From contig JAKQKY010000164.1 in assembly GCA_029560415.1 (NCBI GenBank), positions 1 to 32,620 of the forward strand: DNA of 32,620 nt, written 5' to 3'. Below, piece after piece: positions 9,261-16,901 of the stretch; position 1 is the stretch's first letter; every line of letters begins with the position of its first letter. The notes under the pieces were generated by a model, which saw only the letters and a program-made list of their open reading frames with translations, searched no databases and was not told the origin of the DNA. Position numbers and translations under genes: made by a program. Origin of the DNA: Bacteroidota bacterium. GTDB lineage: Bacteria > Bacteroidota > Bacteroidia > Chitinophagales > Chitinophagaceae.

Positions 9261-10382
9261 ATGAGTGTGAACACGAAACAAGGCGGAAAAGGATTGAGGT
9301 TCATTGTGGCAGGTGGAGGAACAGGCGGACATATTTTCCCGGCAGTGGCAATAGCCAACGCTTTGAAAAAAATGTTGCCAGATTCGGAGTTTCTTTTTGT
9401 TGGCGCAGCAGGGAAAATGGAAATGGAAAAAGTACCACAGGCGGGTTACCAGATCACCGGGTTAACCATTGCGGGTTTTAACAGGAGTTCTTTGATCAAA
9501 AATATTGCGTTGCCATATAAGCTTATCAAAAGTTTTTTACAGGTAGCCAGGATCATGAAGCAATTCGGGCCTGATGCGGTCATTGGCGTTGGTGGTTATT
9601 CCAGTTTTCCAGTTTTGCGTTACGCACAATCGAAGGGAATACCCACTTTCATTCATGAAGCCAATTCCTTTGCAGGGAAAAGCAACATGATGTTAGGGAA
9701 AAAAGCAAGCTGCATTTTTACCGCTACCGACGGAATGGAAAAATTTTTCCCCGCCAGCAAGATCATCATCAGCGGTAACCCTGTGAGGCAGGCTATCCTG
9801 GATAATAATGCTGATAAAAAGGAAGCGCTGAAGCATTTTGGTTTACAGGAGAATAAGAAGATCGTGTTGGTGGTAGGTGGTAGTCTTGGCGCCAAAACCA
9901 TCAATGAAGCGATTGATAAGGATCTTGACCTGTTTTCATCCAATGATCTGCAGTTGATCTGGCAAACGGGTAAACCTTATTTTGAAAAGGCGAAAGAAAG
10001 ATGCAAAGGCCGTGGGCAGATTTTCGTGAGTGATTTTATAAGCCGGATGGAATTGGCTTACGCAGCAGCGGATATGGTGATCAGCAGGAGTGGGGCGATG
10101 TCGGTATCGGAATTGTGTATCGTGAAAAAGCCAGTTGTATTTGTGCCTTATCCATTTGCAGCAGAAGATCATCAAACGGTGAACGCACAAAATTTAGTTA
10201 AAAAAAATGCCGCCATGTTGATTCCCGACAACCAGGCGTTAGATAAGTTGGTTCCGGCGGTGATCGCCTTGTCGAAAGATGAAGTACTGCAGGAAACCTT
10301 AAAAGAAAATATCGGGAAACTGGCCGTAACAAATGCCGACAGCATTATAGCCGAACACATTATAAACAGTCTGAAAAAATAA
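9261..10382 (+). CDS. murG: UDP-N-acetylglucosamine--undecaprenyl-PP-MurNAc-pentapeptide GlcNAc transferase MurG
   Basis: A 373-residue GT28 enzyme on the inner face of the membrane that adds GlcNAc to lipid I to make lipid II. Motifs are VAGGGTGGHIFPAVAIA at the N-terminus, the GVGGYSSFP loop, HEANSFAGKSNM, GGSLGAKTIN opening the C-terminal Rossmann fold, SRSGAMSVSEL, and PYPFAAEDHQTVNA at the UDP-GlcNAc site. The reading frame extends 19 codons further up to an ATG at 9204 inside ftsW. I chose 9261 because it avoids a 47-nt overlap with ftsW and gives the family's usual short N-terminus before the GGGTGGH loop. Confidence 0.95.
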   Translation: MSVNTKQGGKGLRFIVAGGGTGGHIFPAVAIANALKKMLPDSEFLFVGAAGKMEMEKVPQAGYQITGLTIAGFNRSSLIKNIALPYKLIKSFLQVARIMKQFGPDAVIGVGGYSSFPVLRYAQSKGIPTFIHEANSFAGKSNMMLGKKASCIFTATDGMEKFFPASKIIISGNPVRQAILDNNADKKEALKHFGLQENKKIVLVVGGSLGAKTINEAIDKDLDLFSSNDLQLIWQTGKPYFEKAKERCKGRGQIFVSDFISRMELAYAAADMVISRSGAMSVSELCIVKKPVVFVPYPFAAEDHQTVNAQNLVKKNAAMLIPDNQALDKLVPAVIALSKDEVLQETLKENIGKLAVTNADSIIAEHIINSLKK

Positions 10383-10384
10383 CA

Positions 10385-11764
10385 CTGAAAGAGATCAATA
10401 CCATATCATCCGTTTATTTCCTGGGCATCGGGGGCATCGGCATGAGTGCACTGGCCAGGTATTTTCACAGCAAGGGTGTTAGGGTGAGTGGATATGATAA
10501 AACTGAAACAGTATTGACCAGGCAATTGCAGGCAGAAGGGATGCAGATCCATTTTGAAGACAATATAGCATTGGCTGATACGGCTGCAGAGATCATTATC
10601 TATACACCGGCCATACCGGCAGGTCATACAGAGTACCAATATTTCCTGACCAATGGTTATACCCTGTTGAAAAGGAGTGATGTACTGGGAATGATCACGA
10701 AAGATACTTTTAGTATATGCGTAGCCGGTACCCATGGGAAAACCACCACGAGTTCTATGATCGCACACATACTGAGGCATAGTGGTTATGGTTGCAATGC
10801 GTTCCTGGGTGGGATCGCATCCAACTACAACAGCAATTTCTGGAGCAATGAAAACAATGTGAGCGTAGCAGAGGCCGACGAGTATGACCGTAGTTTTTTG
10901 AAACTGTCACCCGATATCGCCGTGCTCACATCAATGGATGCCGATCACCTGGATATATACGGAACGGCCGAGAACCTGGAAGATGCATTTGTTGAGTTTA
11001 CTACGAAAATCAAACCGGGTGGTGTGCTCATCAGCAAACAGGGTTTGGTAAAAGAAGATAAGTTCAGGGTATCTACGATGTTGCGTTATAGCGTGGAAGA
11101 TCATAAAGCCGATGGGTATCCGAAGGGAATCAGGATCAACAAAGGCGGTTATGCATTTGATGTATGTATAAAAGATAAGGTGCTGGATGGTTTTGAACTG
11201 AACATGGGCGGCATGCACAATATAGAGAATGCTGTTGCAGCGATCATGGTGGCCGACCAGTTGGGCATTGAGAAGAATAAAATACGCGAAGCTGTAGCAG
11301 CATTTAAAGGAGTAAAAAGAAGATTTGAATATATCCTGAAGCAGGATGGTTGTGTGATGATAGATGATTATGCGCATCACCCGGAAGAACTAAGGGCATT
11401 GATCCTTGGGGTTAAAAATCTTTTCCCGGGTGAAAAGTGCAGCATTGTTTTTCAGCCGCATCTATATAGCAGAACAAATGATCATGCTGCCGGATTTGCA
11501 GAAGTTTTGAGTATCGCCGACCAGGTATGGTTATTACCCATTTACCCGGCAAGAGAATTGCCGATGCCCGGTGTGGAAAGCGAAATGATAGCTGCAAAGA
11601 TGAACAGCGGAAAAGTTAAAGTAGTGAGCAAAGAAATGTTATTGACGGAGATTGCATTGAGTAAACCATCATTGCTCATCACGGCAGGTGCAGGTGACAT
11701 AGATATGATGGTAGAACCCATTAAAAATGTATTGATCGGTGCGTTTAAACTGGTAAATGTGTAA
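10385..11764 (+). CDS. murC: UDP-N-acetylmuramate--L-alanine ligase MurC (non-ATG start)
   Basis: MurC adds L-alanine to UDP-MurNAc, the first peptide step. The central ATPase has VAGTHGKTTTSSM, followed by EADEYDRSFLKLSPDIAVLTSMDADHLDIYG, and the C-terminal domain has DDYAHHPEELRA and FQPHLYSRT. The first in-frame ATG (10442) would delete the first beta strand and half of the UDP-binding glycine loop, because homologous sequence KEINTISSVYFLGIGGIG lies just before it in frame. No in-frame ATG, GTG or TTG exists between there and about 60 nt inside murG. The best available start is CTG at 10385, 2 nt after the murG stop, giving 459 residues. ATA at 10379, overlapping that stop, is an alternative. 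The product is certain; the start is inferred. Confidence 0.9.
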   Translation: MKEINTISSVYFLGIGGIGMSALARYFHSKGVRVSGYDKTETVLTRQLQAEGMQIHFEDNIALADTAAEIIIYTPAIPAGHTEYQYFLTNGYTLLKRSDVLGMITKDTFSICVAGTHGKTTTSSMIAHILRHSGYGCNAFLGGIASNYNSNFWSNENNVSVAEADEYDRSFLKLSPDIAVLTSMDADHLDIYGTAENLEDAFVEFTTKIKPGGVLISKQGLVKEDKFRVSTMLRYSVEDHKADGYPKGIRINKGGYAFDVCIKDKVLDGFELNMGGMHNIENAVAAIMVADQLGIEKNKIREAVAAFKGVKRRFEYILKQDGCVMIDDYAHHPEELRALILGVKNLFPGEKCSIVFQPHLYSRTNDHAAGFAEVLSIADQVWLLPIYPARELPMPGVESEMIAAKMNSGKVKVVSKEMLLTEIALSKPSLLITAGAGDIDMMVEPIKNVLIGAFKLVNV

Positions 11765-12981
11765 TGAATATTTTTCAACGATATAACCTGAAGAAAATAG
11801 CCCTGCTGGTAATGTGGATAGGTATCGGTGTGTGCAGCATCGTTTTGCTTGTGGCAGCCGTTCGGAAAAAGGAATCAAACCGTTGTAAAGGAATCGACAT
11901 CAACATCAGCGGCGTCAGCAATAATTTCTTCATTGATAAGTCGGATGTAATGAAGATCATTACATCACGGGTAGGTGTAAACGCCATTGGAAAACCTGTT
12001 GAAGCGTTTAACCTTGGCGCCATGGAAACGGCTTTGCGAAATGAGATATGGATCAAAGATGCTGAACTGTATTTCGACAACAACGATATCATGCAGGCAT
12101 CAGTGGAAGAGAGAGAGCCTATCTCCAGGATATTTACGGTACAGGGAAATAGTTTCTATATCGATAAAAGCAGGATGATCCTGCCACTCAGTGATAAATT
12201 GTCTGCGAGATTACCAGTGTTTACCGGCTTTCCAACAGATAACCGTGTGCTGTCAAGGGCCGATAGTAATTTACTTGCCGACATTAATACGTTGAGCATT
12301 TTAATTCAACAGGATTCATTTTTAATGTCGATGATAGAGCAGGTAGATATAACTGCGAAAAGAAATTTTGAATTGATTCCCAAGATCGGAAACCAGCTGA
12401 TTGTATTCGGTGATGCATCGGATGCAGCACAGAAATTTTCCAAGCTGCGCCTGTTTTATAAAAACATTATTACTAAATACGGCTGGAATAAGTATAGCCA
12501 GATCGGCCTGCAGTATAAAGGACAGGTAGTTGCAAAGATCAGGGATGCAGAAGATTTTTCAGCCGATTCATTGCGTACGATCCAGATTATGCAGGCCATC
12601 GCAGCTAATTCAGCCCGCATGTCCAGCGATTCTGTGCAAATATTCATGCAGGATAATGAGAAGAATAGTACTGATGTAAGCATCATACAGCAATCGATGG
12701 AGCGTGAAGAAGCAACAGAGCCCGACCTGCCATTTGAAAAGCTGATACCGGGAACACAGTTTGTGCCTATACCAAAGCCAATCGAAAAACCCGCTGTAAA
12801 GCCAGGTGCAGGTAATAAAAAACCGGTTGGTGCGGCGGTGAAGAAAGCAAAGCCGGTTGTAAAGAAACCTGCTGCCACGGCAAAGCCTGTAGGGACAAAG
12901 CCAGTAACAGCAAAACCTGCAGTAGTTAAACCGGCCGTTGCAAAACCAAAAGTGGTGATGCCAAAGAAAAATGATTACTAA
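11764..12981 (+). CDS. ftsQ: Cell division protein FtsQ with basic Lys/Pro/Ala-rich C-terminal tail
   Basis: A 405-residue bitopic protein, identified mainly by position between murC and ftsA plus topology. It has a short basic cytoplasmic N-terminus, one membrane segment at about 12-32 (IALLVMWIGIGVCSIVLLVAAV), a POTRA-like region (SGVSNNFFIDKSDVMKII), then the beta domain with the FtsQ-type stretch WIKDAELYFDNNDIMQASVEEREPISRI. FtsQ recruits FtsL/FtsB and regulates the septal synthase. Residues from about 335 to the end are a low-complexity tail of repeated KP/AKP units carrying many lysines. It would lie in the periplasm and is not part of the conserved fold. The ATG shares its A with the murC stop (TAATG), which suggests translational coupling. 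Confidence 0.88.
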   Translation: MNIFQRYNLKKIALLVMWIGIGVCSIVLLVAAVRKKESNRCKGIDINISGVSNNFFIDKSDVMKIITSRVGVNAIGKPVEAFNLGAMETALRNEIWIKDAELYFDNNDIMQASVEEREPISRIFTVQGNSFYIDKSRMILPLSDKLSARLPVFTGFPTDNRVLSRADSNLLADINTLSILIQQDSFLMSMIEQVDITAKRNFELIPKIGNQLIVFGDASDAAQKFSKLRLFYKNIITKYGWNKYSQIGLQYKGQVVAKIRDAEDFSADSLRTIQIMQAIAANSARMSSDSVQIFMQDNEKNSTDVSIIQQSMEREEATEPDLPFEKLIPGTQFVPIPKPIEKPAVKPGAGNKKPVGAAVKKAKPVVKKPAATAKPVGTKPVTAKPAVVKPAVAKPKVVMPKKNDY

Positions 12982-13030
12982 AACAAACAGTCAATAATAC
13001 AAAACACACAAACACAAAAAACATACAACT
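12982..13030 (+). promoter_or_regulatory. G-depleted A/C-rich leader of ftsA
   Basis: The 49 nt between the ftsQ stop and the ftsA ATG are almost entirely A and C with a few T and a single G (12990). There is no Shine-Dalgarno sequence and no capacity for a stable stem. This fits the A-rich, unstructured ribosome entry sites known for well-expressed Bacteroidota genes; calling it a translation-enhancing leader is an inference. Confidence 0.5.
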
Positions 13031-14401
13031 ATGAACCAGGAACAACCCATTATTGTAGGCTTGGATATCGGCACCACTAAAATCGCTGCTATTGCCGGTC
13101 GCAAAAATGAATTTGGAAAGCTTGAGATCCTTGGCTTTGGCCGGGCAAACAGCAACGGTGTGCAGCATGGTATGGTGCTGAATATCGACCAAACCATCAA
13201 AGCCATACAAACAGCCCTTGAAAACTGCTATGCGTCTAACCCTAACCTTGAGATCAGCGAAGTATATGTTGGCATCGCCGGTCATCATATCAAAAGTTTG
13301 CAAACAAGGGGAGATATTGTTCGCCAGAATATTGAAGAAGAGATCAGCCAGGAAGAGATCGACAGGCTCGTGGCAGATCAATACCGCACATACATTCCTG
13401 CAGGTGACCAGATCATTGATGTGATACCACAGGAATTTACGGTAGATAATTTCCAGAACATTCCAAACCCCATTGGATACAGTGGTGTGAAAGTGGGAGC
13501 AAACTTCCACATCATCACTGGTGATAAAAATGCCATCCGCAATATCAACCGCAGCGTGGAAAAAGCCGGCCTGGTTACCAAAGACCTGGTATTGCAACCG
13601 CTTGCATCAGCTGCTGCTGTTATGTGCGACCAGGACCTGGAAGCAGGTGTGGCCATTGTTGATATTGGTGGTGGTACTACTGATCTTGCTGTTTTTTACG
13701 AAGGCATCCTGAAGCATACGGCTGTGATCCCTTTTGGTGGAGAAAATATTACCAATGATATTAAGACCGGTTTGGGTGTGTTAAAAACACAGGCCGAACA
13801 AATGAAAATTCAATTTGGCAGCGCCCTGAGCGATGAAGCAAAATCAAATGCATTCATTACCATCCCGGGTTTACGTGGAATGGCGCCGAAAGAAATTTCG
13901 GTTAAGAACCTGGCCAACATCATCCAGGCCCGCATGAGCGAGATCATGGACTTTGTTACTTACCACCTGAAACAGGTTGGTCTCGATAACCGCATGCTCA
14001 ATGGCGGTGTGATACTTACGGGTGGCGGATCGCAGCTTAAACATTTACTGCAGCTAACCGAGTACGTTACCGGCCTCAATGCAAGGATCGGTTACCCGAA
14101 TGAGCATCTGTCCGGTGGTCACATCGACGAGCTGGCCAAGCCAATGTACAGCACCTGTATCGGGCTTATCTTAAAAGGATATAACGATTACGAAAACAAG
14201 CACAAGCAGTTTGAACAGAATTTCCTGAAAGTAGAAGCCAAAGGCCTGGTGCAACAGGAACCCATAGCCGAAGAATTTGCAGCTGTAACAGAAGAAACTT
14301 TGCCAAAAATGAAACAGCGCAAAACATTGAAAGGTTTCATGGATACATTTAAGAACAACCTGATCGAAATGTTCAAAGAAGAAGGCGATACGCAACTGTA
14401 A
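13031..14401 (+). CDS. ftsA: Cell division protein FtsA
   Basis: A 456-residue actin-like ATPase that tethers FtsZ filaments to the membrane and recruits the division machinery. Signatures are the phosphate-1 loop VGLDIGTTKIAA (Asp12), the SHS2/1C domain from about 80 to 160 (YVGIAGHHIKSL), the phosphate-2 loop VDIGGGTTDLAVF (Asp211), and the adenosine motif ILTGGGSQL. The last 20 residues or so (LKGFMDTFKNNLIEMFKEE) can form the C-terminal amphipathic membrane-targeting helix expected of FtsA. It is somewhat longer than the roughly 420-residue E. coli protein because of a charged linker before that helix. A G-poor leader precedes it and a GC-rich hairpin follows it, which could set its level relative to ftsZ. 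Confidence 0.95.
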   Translation: MNQEQPIIVGLDIGTTKIAAIAGRKNEFGKLEILGFGRANSNGVQHGMVLNIDQTIKAIQTALENCYASNPNLEISEVYVGIAGHHIKSLQTRGDIVRQNIEEEISQEEIDRLVADQYRTYIPAGDQIIDVIPQEFTVDNFQNIPNPIGYSGVKVGANFHIITGDKNAIRNINRSVEKAGLVTKDLVLQPLASAAAVMCDQDLEAGVAIVDIGGGTTDLAVFYEGILKHTAVIPFGGENITNDIKTGLGVLKTQAEQMKIQFGSALSDEAKSNAFITIPGLRGMAPKEISVKNLANIIQARMSEIMDFVTYHLKQVGLDNRMLNGGVILTGGGSQLKHLLQLTEYVTGLNARIGYPNEHLSGGHIDELAKPMYSTCIGLILKGYNDYENKHKQFEQNFLKVEAKGLVQQEPIAEEFAAVTEETLPKMKQRKTLKGFMDTFKNNLIEMFKEEGDTQL

Positions 14402-14414
14402 CCCCAATAATCCT

Positions 14415-14455
14415 GCCCGGTTGGGTAATACCGGCCGGGCGCTAAAGGATTTTTT
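14415..14455 (+). terminator. GC-rich hairpin with T-run between ftsA and ftsZ (possible partial terminator)
   Basis: GCCCGG at 14415-14420 pairs with CCGGGC at 14435-14440, and GGT/ACC pairs inside can extend the stem. A run of six T follows at 14450-14455, about 9 nt after the stem. The spacing is longer than in a strong intrinsic terminator, so incomplete termination or an RNA-processing or stability stem are equally possible. Confidence 0.45.
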
Positions 14456-14496
14456 GGAGATAATTAATAATTAGGAATTAATATTTAATAATTCGG

Positions 14497-14557
14497 ATCA
14501 ATACCAAACACACATACACAAACAGAACACACTTACTAACAAACAAACTTACACAAC
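14497..14557 (+). promoter_or_regulatory. G-depleted A/C-rich leader of ftsZ
   Basis: The last 61 nt before the ftsZ ATG contain only one G (14525) and are dominated by ACAC/AAAC motifs, with no Shine-Dalgarno sequence. Upstream of it (about 14460-14493) lies a very A/T-rich block with repeated TTAATA/AATAATT motifs, where a promoter could sit, although I find no TAnnTTTG box. The composition closely resembles the ftsA leader. Confidence 0.5.
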
Positions 14558-16546
14558 ATGATTCATTTTGATTTGCCTAAAGAACAGTCCTCCATCATCA
14601 AGGTTATTGGTGTTGGCGGCGGCGGAAGCAATGCGGTCAACCACATGTTTTCGCAGAATATTGAAGGGGTAAATTTTATTATATGCAATACAGATGCACA
14701 GGCCATTGCATTGAGTAAAGTGCCCAATAAAATACAACTAGGGCCACACCTCACGCAAGGGCTTGGAGCCGGCGCCAATCCTGCCATTGGCAGGCAGGCA
14801 ACCGAGGAAAGTCTTGAAGAGATCAAACGCATACTGGAAGTGAATACCAAGATGGCATTCATTACTGCCGGTATGGGTGGTGGAACAGGAACAGGCGGAG
14901 CGCCGATCCTGGCCAAGATCTGTAAAGACCTCGGCATCCTTACCGTGGGCATTGTAACTACGCCGTTTGCCTACGAAGGTAAAAAGCGTATTGCCCAGGC
15001 AGAAGAAGGCATCATGCTTTTAAAGAATCATGTAGATACCCTGCTGGTGATAAGCAATGACAAACTGCGTCACCAGTTTGGAAACCTTAAAATGAAAGAG
15101 GCTTTTGGAAAAGCAGATAATGTGTTGGCCACAGCAGCTAAATGCATCACCGATGTTATCAACAGTACCGGCCAGATCAACGTGGATTTTGCCGACGTAT
15201 GTACCGTGATGAGCAATGGTGGTGTAGCCATTTTGGGCAGCGCTTCGGCAGAAGGAGAGAACAGGGCGCACCTTGCTATTGAGAACGCACTGACTTCTCC
15301 ATTGCTGAATGATAATGATATCCGCGGGGCAAAATGGATACTCATCAACATCAATTCAGCTGAGGGTGAACATGAATTTACCATGGATGAAGTAGAGATC
15401 ATACAGAATTATTTATTGAGCCATGCAGGAGAAGATACAGATGTAATTCTGGGTCTTGGTTATGATAATACACTGGGCAACCAGATCGGTATAACCCTTA
15501 TCGCTACAGGATTTGAGCACAAAGATCCTTTTGCAAGGGAAACCAAAACAGTGTTGGAACCAGCAAATGAAAAAATCGTAATGGCATTGGATATGCCAGA
15601 GCCGGTGCCTGCTAAAAAGCAACAGCCAGTGTCCCTAACGGTTAGTGTAGACGAAGTTCCGGAAGTTGTTGAAGTGCCCGTAGCGTCTGCAGTCATCGAA
15701 GCTGATATTCCTGCAGAAACAAAAGAAGTTTCGGTATTGGTAATGACAGAAGAAGTAAAGGAAGTTACTCCGCTTGTAGATCCATTCATGCCAACCATGG
15801 CGGAAGCGCCTATCGTAGAAGTACCAGGTAAAATTACTGGGGACAAGTCGGATGAAACTCCGGTATTTTTTGAAATATCTTCGGCCGCCGATCAGATTCC
15901 GATGGTGGGATTTGATATGGAGCAGTTCCCTGCTCCGCAGATGAAGCCAAAAGCAACTGAAGCAAAAGCAACGGAAGAAAAAGTAAAAGAAGAAGTTCAG
16001 CAAGAACAAAAAGATATTACCGAACAAAAAGAAGCTAGCAAAGGCAGTTCCCTTTCGTCGGGGGGCTTCCTGGTGAAACCGATGCAGATTTATGCAGAGG
16101 ATAAGCCGGCGACTACAGAATCCAATTCGAACGAGGAACCACTGCTGTTGCAGAAATCAGTGCAGGACGACGAACCTGTTATTGAAATGCAGCTGGTAGT
16201 TAAAGATTCCCAGAAAGCGGCGGAGGAGCCGGTTGTACAACAGACTCAGCCTATCATGATGTCACCTGTTGAGGAGCCTGCTTTGCAGGACGAAACAGAA
16301 GAACTCAGGCGCCGGGCTGCGGAAAGGATAGCGAAGTTGCGTAATTTATCATTCAACATTAACGCATCTGATCCAAACAATGAGTTTGAAACGGTGCCAG
16401 CATACCTTCGCCGCAATATGGACATGCAAAACCAGATCGCGGATGTAGAAAGCTTTTATAGCAATTATACGGTAAAGACCGACGAAAATAACCAGGCCGA
16501 GATCAGTACCATCAACACTTTCCTGGATGGTAAAAAACCCGATTAA
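14558..16546 (+). CDS. ftsZ: Cell division protein FtsZ with long C-terminal linker
   Basis: A 662-residue tubulin-like GTPase that forms the cytokinetic ring. The core (about 10-325) has GVGGGGSNAVNHM, the tubulin signature GGGTGTGG at 107-114, and the T7 loop NVDFADV at 208-214 that completes the GTPase site. Residues of about 335-600 are an unusually long, acidic, Val/Glu/Pro-rich linker, likely disordered. The conserved C-terminal peptide is PAYLRR at 614-619, the usual Bacteroidota form, followed by a further 43 residues ending in STINTFLDGKKPD. E. coli FtsZ has 383 residues, so nearly all the extra length is linker. ftsZ is the last gene of the cluster and is followed by two hairpins, the second a terminator. 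Confidence 0.96.
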   Translation: MIHFDLPKEQSSIIKVIGVGGGGSNAVNHMFSQNIEGVNFIICNTDAQAIALSKVPNKIQLGPHLTQGLGAGANPAIGRQATEESLEEIKRILEVNTKMAFITAGMGGGTGTGGAPILAKICKDLGILTVGIVTTPFAYEGKKRIAQAEEGIMLLKNHVDTLLVISNDKLRHQFGNLKMKEAFGKADNVLATAAKCITDVINSTGQINVDFADVCTVMSNGGVAILGSASAEGENRAHLAIENALTSPLLNDNDIRGAKWILININSAEGEHEFTMDEVEIIQNYLLSHAGEDTDVILGLGYDNTLGNQIGITLIATGFEHKDPFARETKTVLEPANEKIVMALDMPEPVPAKKQQPVSLTVSVDEVPEVVEVPVASAVIEADIPAETKEVSVLVMTEEVKEVTPLVDPFMPTMAEAPIVEVPGKITGDKSDETPVFFEISSAADQIPMVGFDMEQFPAPQMKPKATEAKATEEKVKEEVQQEQKDITEQKEASKGSSLSSGGFLVKPMQIYAEDKPATTESNSNEEPLLLQKSVQDDEPVIEMQLVVKDSQKAAEEPVVQQTQPIMMSPVEEPALQDETEELRRRAAERIAKLRNLSFNINASDPNNEFETVPAYLRRNMDMQNQIADVESFYSNYTVKTDENNQAEISTINTFLDGKKPD

Positions 16547-16562
16547 CATTAATAAAGATATC

Positions 16563-16586
16563 CGGCCATAGCACGAGCTATGGCCG
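16563..16586. other. Perfect 10-bp stem-loop after ftsZ, no U-tract
   Basis: CGGCCATAGC (16563-16572), loop ACGA, GCTATGGCCG (16577-16586). The pairing is perfect. It starts 16 nt after the ftsZ stop and is not followed by a T-run, so it is not itself a canonical terminator. It could protect the 3' end of the ftsZ mRNA or be a protein-binding palindrome. Confidence 0.75.
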
Positions 16587-16620
16587 TGAAACGTTGTGTT
16601 TGTAATTACTGTTTGTATGT

Positions 16621-16651
16621 GCCCCTTTCTTCCTGGAAAGGGGCTTTTTTT
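16621..16651 (+). terminator. Intrinsic terminator of the dcw cluster
   Basis: GCCCCTTTC (16621-16629) and GAAAGGGGC (16636-16644) form a perfect 9-bp stem with a 6-nt loop, directly followed by seven T (16645-16651). This is a textbook rho-independent terminator about 75 nt after the ftsZ stop. Confidence 0.93.
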
Positions 16652-16846
16652 ATGTATATATTCAAATTGTGATCAAAATCAACTGCTGTTTTCTGAAAAT
16701 TCCTTTCTACATCTGAATAAACAGAATAAAAGGGGGCGATTACAACTTCAGATTATGAACATTAGTCTGTAAAATAACATGCGGCACCATCCCGGCGGGA
16801 GCATAATATTTAAAATATATTCCAACTTTTATAATACTTTTCATTT

Positions 16847-16854
16847 TACATTTG
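16847..16854 (+). promoter_or_regulatory. Candidate Bacteroidota -7 box (TACATTTG) for kup
   Basis: TACATTTG matches the Bacteroidota primary-sigma -7 consensus TAnnTTTG and lies 48 nt before the kup GTG. There is no clear TTG -33 element about 19 nt upstream, so support is weak. A TATAAT occurs at 16830-16835. Confidence 0.35.
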
Positions 16855-16901
16855 TAATTCCTTTGTCATAATTATTCAAAGGGCTCAGAAAATTCAATGT
16901 A

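Larger units (their letters stand above)
16547..16901. other. ftsZ-kup intergenic region (355 bp)
   Basis: It contains the stem-loop at 16563-16586, the terminator at 16621-16651, then about 250 bp of A/T-rich sequence with no credible ORF or RNA gene. The last 60 bp before kup hold a TACATTTG box and a TATAAT match, so the kup promoter is probably there. Confidence 0.8.

Noticed and set aside
10442-10444. ATG 10442 as the murC start
   Set aside because: It removes conserved N-terminal sequence including the first part of the UDP-binding glycine loop.
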